From assembly GCA_016930485.1 (NCBI GenBank), contig JAFGGP010000040.1, forward strand, positions 1 through 49,206: 49,206 bases of DNA. Reading direction: 5' to 3'. Every line of letters begins with the position of its first letter. The stretch's first letter is position 1. This DNA is from Candidatus Omnitrophota bacterium. Its GTDB lineage: Bacteria > Omnitrophota > Gorgyraeia > JAFGGP01. The translations under genes and the position numbers were made by a program. Below the pieces are notes generated by a model. That model was not told where the DNA came from and made no database searches. It saw only the letters and a program-made list of their open reading frames with translations. Positions 45,206 through 49,206 of this stretch are shown here, in pieces.

Positions 45206-48200
45206 ATGAAATTACCAAAACCTCTGATGTTTACACAAACGATGCGAAAGATAACCCTCCTTATTCCTATTATAGGAGGGTTTTTTATATTCTCTCCACC
45301 CGGCATGTGCCAGCGGGTCTATGACGGCGAGGTCCTGGTGGTCAATACCCAGTATAATTTTATATTTACCGACCTTGGTCAGGGCGAGACAAAGCAGGGC
45401 GATGTTATCGAGATCTACCGTAAAGACAAAAAGGTGGGGGAGTGCGAGATAACAAAGGTCATGGAAAAGGTATCCGAGGCCCATCCGGTCCCCGGAACCG
45501 ATGTCGGCGATATTAAACCCTATGATAAGGTTGCCAGGGTATCTGCCTCGGGTCTCAGGATGAGTTCTCAGACCGGCCGTCCGTCCACCTATTCCGGTTC
45601 CCCGATGTCGCAATCGTACGACCAGGATCTTTCTTCGCTGAGGAGAGAGGCGAACAGTCTGGCACAGGATGCAGAGGAGTATCAGAGGCAGAATGCACGT
45701 CTGTCACAGGCAATACAGGAGAAAGAGCGCCTGCTTGTCAGTACCCAGCAGGAGCTTGACCGGATTTCGTCCGAGCTCTATCAGGTAAAGCTTGCTTTGG
45801 CAGAGAAAGATAAGACGATCGATGAACTTCGATATAGTAAAAGCGCCATGGAAAGAGACCTGGCCGGGTCCGAAGGGGACAAGAGGGCGCTTTCTCAAAA
45901 GATAGCCCAATTGAGCGACCAGCTTGCCCAGACAGAACAGAAGGCACAGGCCCAGAGACAGAATGCCTCTATTTATCAGTCGCAGATTGATGAATTGAAC
46001 AGGGCGGTTGACCGGCTCTCAAGTGACTCCTCCGGGAAGGAGCGGTCGCTTGTGGAGTTTCAACAGGCCCACGCCGAGCTCCTGGCACAGTTACAGAGTG
46101 AAAAAGAGGCGAATCAAGGGCTGCGTCGGGAATTAGACGCTGCATTGCGTGACTATAACCAGCTTCTTGGGAAAATTCAGACAGAGGGCTCAGAGCAACA
46201 GCGCCTATCCAATCAGCTGGAAATTCTCCAGACACGCCTGAGTCTTGCAGACCAGGAAAAGGCAAGACTGACTTCTCAACTCCAGGAGGCCAATCGCTAT
46301 CTTGCCCAGTTAAAGGAAACTGCCGAGGATTTGAGGTACCGGTGTCAAGAGGAACAGGATAAGGCCGAGCGGTCCCGGCGCGACTATGAACGTGCGCAGC
46401 AGGAGCTCATGGGGTATTCTTCTCAGCAGAAGGTGCGCGAACGCGATTATTATTCACTGAACGATGAAATCGGAAGGCTGCGGGCGGAAAACGAGAGCCT
46501 GAGAAGCACGGTGCGGCAGCTTGAGTCGTACCAGCAGACGCTCAAAAACCAGGTCAATGAGCTTTCCGGCTACCGGGAACAGTATGCGCAGGCGTATAAG
46601 ATGCTCCAGGAACGGCAGGATACATTTCTCACAGGCCGGTCTTCTTCGGGTATGGGCGACTCGTCTCGGGAGGCACAGGAGCTGAGGCAGGAGCTTTCCA
46701 AGGCCGTTGATTCCCAGAGGCGCGTCGAGTATGACTTAAACCAGGCAAATCAGCGTCTGCGAAAAGAGACCTCGCGTGCCGAATCACTGAACCAGGAAAA
46801 GAACGCCCTCGCCGAACGCGTGCAGCAGCTGACCAGGGTCTATGAGGACCAGAAGACGCGTCTCAGACAGATGGAGACGCAGTTAGCCCAGTACAGCCAG
46901 GAAAACGCTGTCCTCAAGACCAGGCGCCCCTCTGATGAGACACAGCTTCGCTCTGCCATGGCAGAGCTTGAGCAGGCCCGGGCCGCTATTCAGGCACGCG
47001 ACCAACATCTGCAGGAATTTGCCAAGACGCAGGAGGCATGGCAGCAGGCACTGAGAGAGAGGGATGCCCGCATTCAGCAGCTGGCCGGCCAGATCACGGA
47101 GCTTGGCAGGGCAAACGAGACATATCGAAACGAACTAACCCGCCTCAAAGAGACGTCATCCCAGTATCAGACCGGTTACCGCGATTTCGACAAGCGCGTT
47201 CAGGAGTTTACCGCACGCGAGGCTACCTTACGCGCGCATCTTGAGGAACGCGAAAGACAGCTTGCGGCCCTTGCCGGCGAACGCGCTCAACTGCAGGCAG
47301 CGCTTGCCCAGTTACAGGCGGCCTATGGGCAGTCACAGGGTGTTACCTCTGAATTTCAGGGGCAACAAGGGGAATTGCAGCGGGTGATCGCCGAGCAGGA
47401 CGGACATATAAAGCAACTTGAAAAGCGGATTACCGAGATGAATTCTCATCTTGCCGAGTACCAGAATGCCAATGAAGAGATGGATTCCTACGCAAAGGAT
47501 CTTGCCCAGAAGAAAACCACACTGGAAAAAGAACTTGCCGCCAGGGATGCCCAGATTGCGGAGTTCAATCAGAAGCTCACGGACGCCGTAGAGGCGAAAA
47601 AGCAGGCGGAACAGCGGTTGGAGGATGCCGGGTCGGAGACGCAGCGGTATACGGAACGGATAGCCGAATTGGAACAGCGGAATAATACTCTTGCCGCTGA
47701 GTTTGGCGAACTTTCCGAGAAAAACAAAGAATACCTTGGGCGTGTCGAGAGTATTAAGGAGATTAATCAGGAATTAATTAAAGAGGCCCAGGAGGCCAAG
47801 GCGGCCCTTAAAAAGAAAAAAGACGACAGGGAATCGGAGATCAAGGGGTATCAGGAAAAAACCGCCACGCTGGAGAAGAAGAACAAAGAGCTTGCTACCG
47901 GGTTGGCGGAGCTCTCTGAAAAGAACAAACAGTACCTTAAAGAGGGGGACGACAGGGAATCGGAGATCAAGGGGTATCAGGAAAAGATTACTACGCTGGA
48001 GAAGAAGAACAAGGATATTGCGGGTGAGTTTGCCAAGCTTGCCGCGAAGAATAAGGAATATCTCGAGCGCGTCGATAAAGTCAAGGAGGTGAATAAAGAA
48101 CTTATCGCTCAGATGAGCTCATTCAAAAAGAAACAGAATGCCGCTGACAAGGCCCTTCAGGAAAATACTGCGTTGCTGGAAGAGAAAAAAGAGGAGCTTC

Positions 48201-49206
48201 AGGCGCTCAAAAAGCAGGTGAGTGCGCTCAAGTCGGAAAACACCGATTTACAGAAAAAACTTACCAGTACCGATGACATGATGAAGGAGTACAGCGAAAA
48301 GGTGAAGGACGCGGAGATACGGATTGAAGAGAAAGAGGAACGCATCGGCCGGCTCACCGACAAACTCAAAGAGGTGGGCATGCAGCTGGCCGGCTACACC
48401 AAGGAAAAACAGGGACTTGAGGATGCCCTTGAGGAGGCGCATTCGCAGACGGCCTCATGGAAGGAGGACCGGGAAAGGCTCGAAGCCGATCTTACCTCTG
48501 CCAGAGACCAGCTGCGCGATGCACAGGATAAAGTGAAACTCTTGGAGCAGGACATCGCTCGCCTTACGCAGTCGCAGGGCGATTTCCAGAAACAGGAAGA
48601 CCGGCTGAATAAGGAGCTCGCCCAGGCCCACTCGAACGAGGCCCGCTTACATGAAGAGATTGCTGCAGGCAGCAAAGAGATCGACCGGCTTACCGACCGA
48701 TTGAAGGATATTGCCAAACAGTTTGCCACTTCTGAAGAGGCGAAGAAAGTGCTTCATACAGAGGTTGAACAAGGCCGGCAGCAGATAGAGGCACTGACGC
48801 AGGAACGCGCCGCCTTACAGGATGATATAGCACAGATCAATCAGCGGTTGAGCATAGTACAGTCGGAAAACGCAGACCTCAGAAAAATGCTCGGCGATAA
48901 AGAGGGTCTTACAAAAGAATATAACAGGCAGATTGAGGATGTCCAGAAGGCCCTGCAGGAGAAGGATGAGCGCATTGGCCGGCTTACCGAAAAACTGAAA
49001 GAGGTGGGCGGGCAGCTCGCCGATCATAAAAAGGAGTACAGGGACTTAGAGAAACAGGCAGGCGAGGCCCGGTCTGAGTTAGCCGCATTGACTAAGGAAC
49101 GTGAGGTGCTCAGGGCTGATTTAGCCTCTGCCAGGGATCAGCTGCGCGACACCCAGGAAAAGACAAAACTCCTGGAACAGGACATTGCCCGTCTCACACA
49201 GGCACA
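45206..49206 (+). CDS. Very large coiled-coil protein with signal peptide, truncated by the window end
   Basis: Read directly (absent from the ORF track because no stop is reached): MKLPKPLMFTQTMRKITLLIPIIGGFFIFSPPGMCQRVYDGEVLVVNTQYNFIFTDLGQGETKQGDVIEIYRKDKKVGECEITKVMEK..., then Q/E/K-rich heptads to the last base; start could be ATG 45206, 45227 or 45242. Confidence 0.8.
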   Translation, partial: MKLPKPLMFTQTMRKITLLIPIIGGFFIFSPPGMCQRVYDGEVLVVNTQYNFIFTDLGQGETKQGDVIEIYRKDKKVGECEITKVMEKVSEAHPVPGTDVGDIKPYDKVARVSASGLRMSSQTGRPSTYSGSPMSQSYDQDLSSLRREANSLAQDAEEYQRQNARLSQAIQEKERLLVSTQQELDRISSELYQVKLALAEKDKTIDELRYSKSAMERDLAGSEGDKRALSQKIAQLSDQLAQTEQKAQAQRQNASIYQSQIDELNRAVDRLSSDSSGKERSLVEFQQAHAELLAQLQSEKEANQGLRRELDAALRDYNQLLGKIQTEGSEQQRLSNQLEILQTRLSLADQEKARLTSQLQEANRYLAQLKETAEDLRYRCQEEQDKAERSRRDYERAQQELMGYSSQQKVRERDYYSLNDEIGRLRAENESLRSTVRQLESYQQTLKNQVNELSGYREQYAQAYKMLQERQDTFLTGRSSSGMGDSSREAQELRQELSKAVDSQRRVEYDLNQANQRLRKETSRAESLNQEKNALAERVQQLTRVYEDQKTRLRQMETQLAQYSQENAVLKTRRPSDETQLRSAMAELEQARAAIQARDQHLQEFAKTQEAWQQALRERDARIQQLAGQITELGRANETYRNELTRLKETSSQYQTGYRDFDKRVQEFTAREATLRAHLEERERQLAALAGERAQLQAALAQLQAAYGQSQGVTSEFQGQQGELQRVIAEQDGHIKQLEKRITEMNSHLAEYQNANEEMDSYAKDLAQKKTTLEKELAARDAQIAEFNQKLTDAVEAKKQAEQRLEDAGSETQRYTERIAELEQRNNTLAAEFGELSEKNKEYLGRVESIKEINQELIKEAQEAKAALKKKKDDRESEIKGYQEKTATLEKKNKELATGLAELSEKNKQYLKEGDDRESEIKGYQEKITTLEKKNKDIAGEFAKLAAKNKEYLERVDKVKEVNKELIAQMSSFKKKQNAADKALQENTALLEEKKEELQALKKQVSALKSENTDLQKKLTSTDDMMKEYSEKVKDAEIRIEEKEERIGRLTDKLKEVGMQLAGYTKEKQGLEDALEEAHSQTASWKEDRERLEADLTSARDQLRDAQDKVKLLEQDIARLTQSQGDFQKQEDRLNKELAQAHSNEARLHEEIAAGSKEIDRLTDRLKDIAKQFATSEEAKKVLHTEVEQGRQQIEALTQERAALQDDIAQINQRLSIVQSENADLRKMLGDKEGLTKEYNRQIEDVQKALQEKDERIGRLTEKLKEVGGQLADHKKEYRDLEKQAGEARSELAALTKEREVLRADLASARDQLRDTQEKTKLLEQDIARLTQA

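Noticed and set aside
1-49206. tRNA or rRNA genes
   Set aside because: No convincing cloverleaf or rRNA signature seen by eye; a tRNAscan/Infernal run would be needed to exclude them

Overview
All confidently supported genes in this 49.2-kb bacterial window (taxon not determined) lie on the + strand. Modules in order: (1) a type II secretion / type IV pilus-like locus, ~0.1-19.7 kb: TPR protein, GspF, pseudopilins I/J/K with an oversized GspK, an Ig/Fn3-like surface protein, a MerR-type HTH protein, a PilM-PilN fusion, PilO-like and PilP-like proteins, two tandem paralogous secretins, a BFN-domain protein and another prepilin; (2) TrkH/TrkA, an M23 peptidase, trpD and a thermonuclease-like protein; (3) a long operon, ~24.6-34.0 kb, that starts with a cyclic-di-GMP-I (GEMM-I) riboswitch and terminator and encodes a small helical protein, an SGNH hydrolase, two receivers, CheW, an MCP-like protein, CheA, CheY and a PAS histidine-kinase-like protein whose phosphoacceptor His appears to be Asp; (4) mreB-mreC-mreD-PBP2-rodA; (5) a standalone MshEN-like protein plus two tandem GspE/PilB ATPases; (6) CcdA and TlpA-like redox proteins; (7) a very large coiled-coil protein running off the window end. 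The intergenic gaps hold several families of composite palindromic, short-period repeats, one of which appears to encode part of a prepilin leader. The most promising candidate system is a c-di-GMP-linked secretion/pilus circuit: riboswitch-controlled chemosensory operon, MshEN-type ATPases and duplicated secretins.
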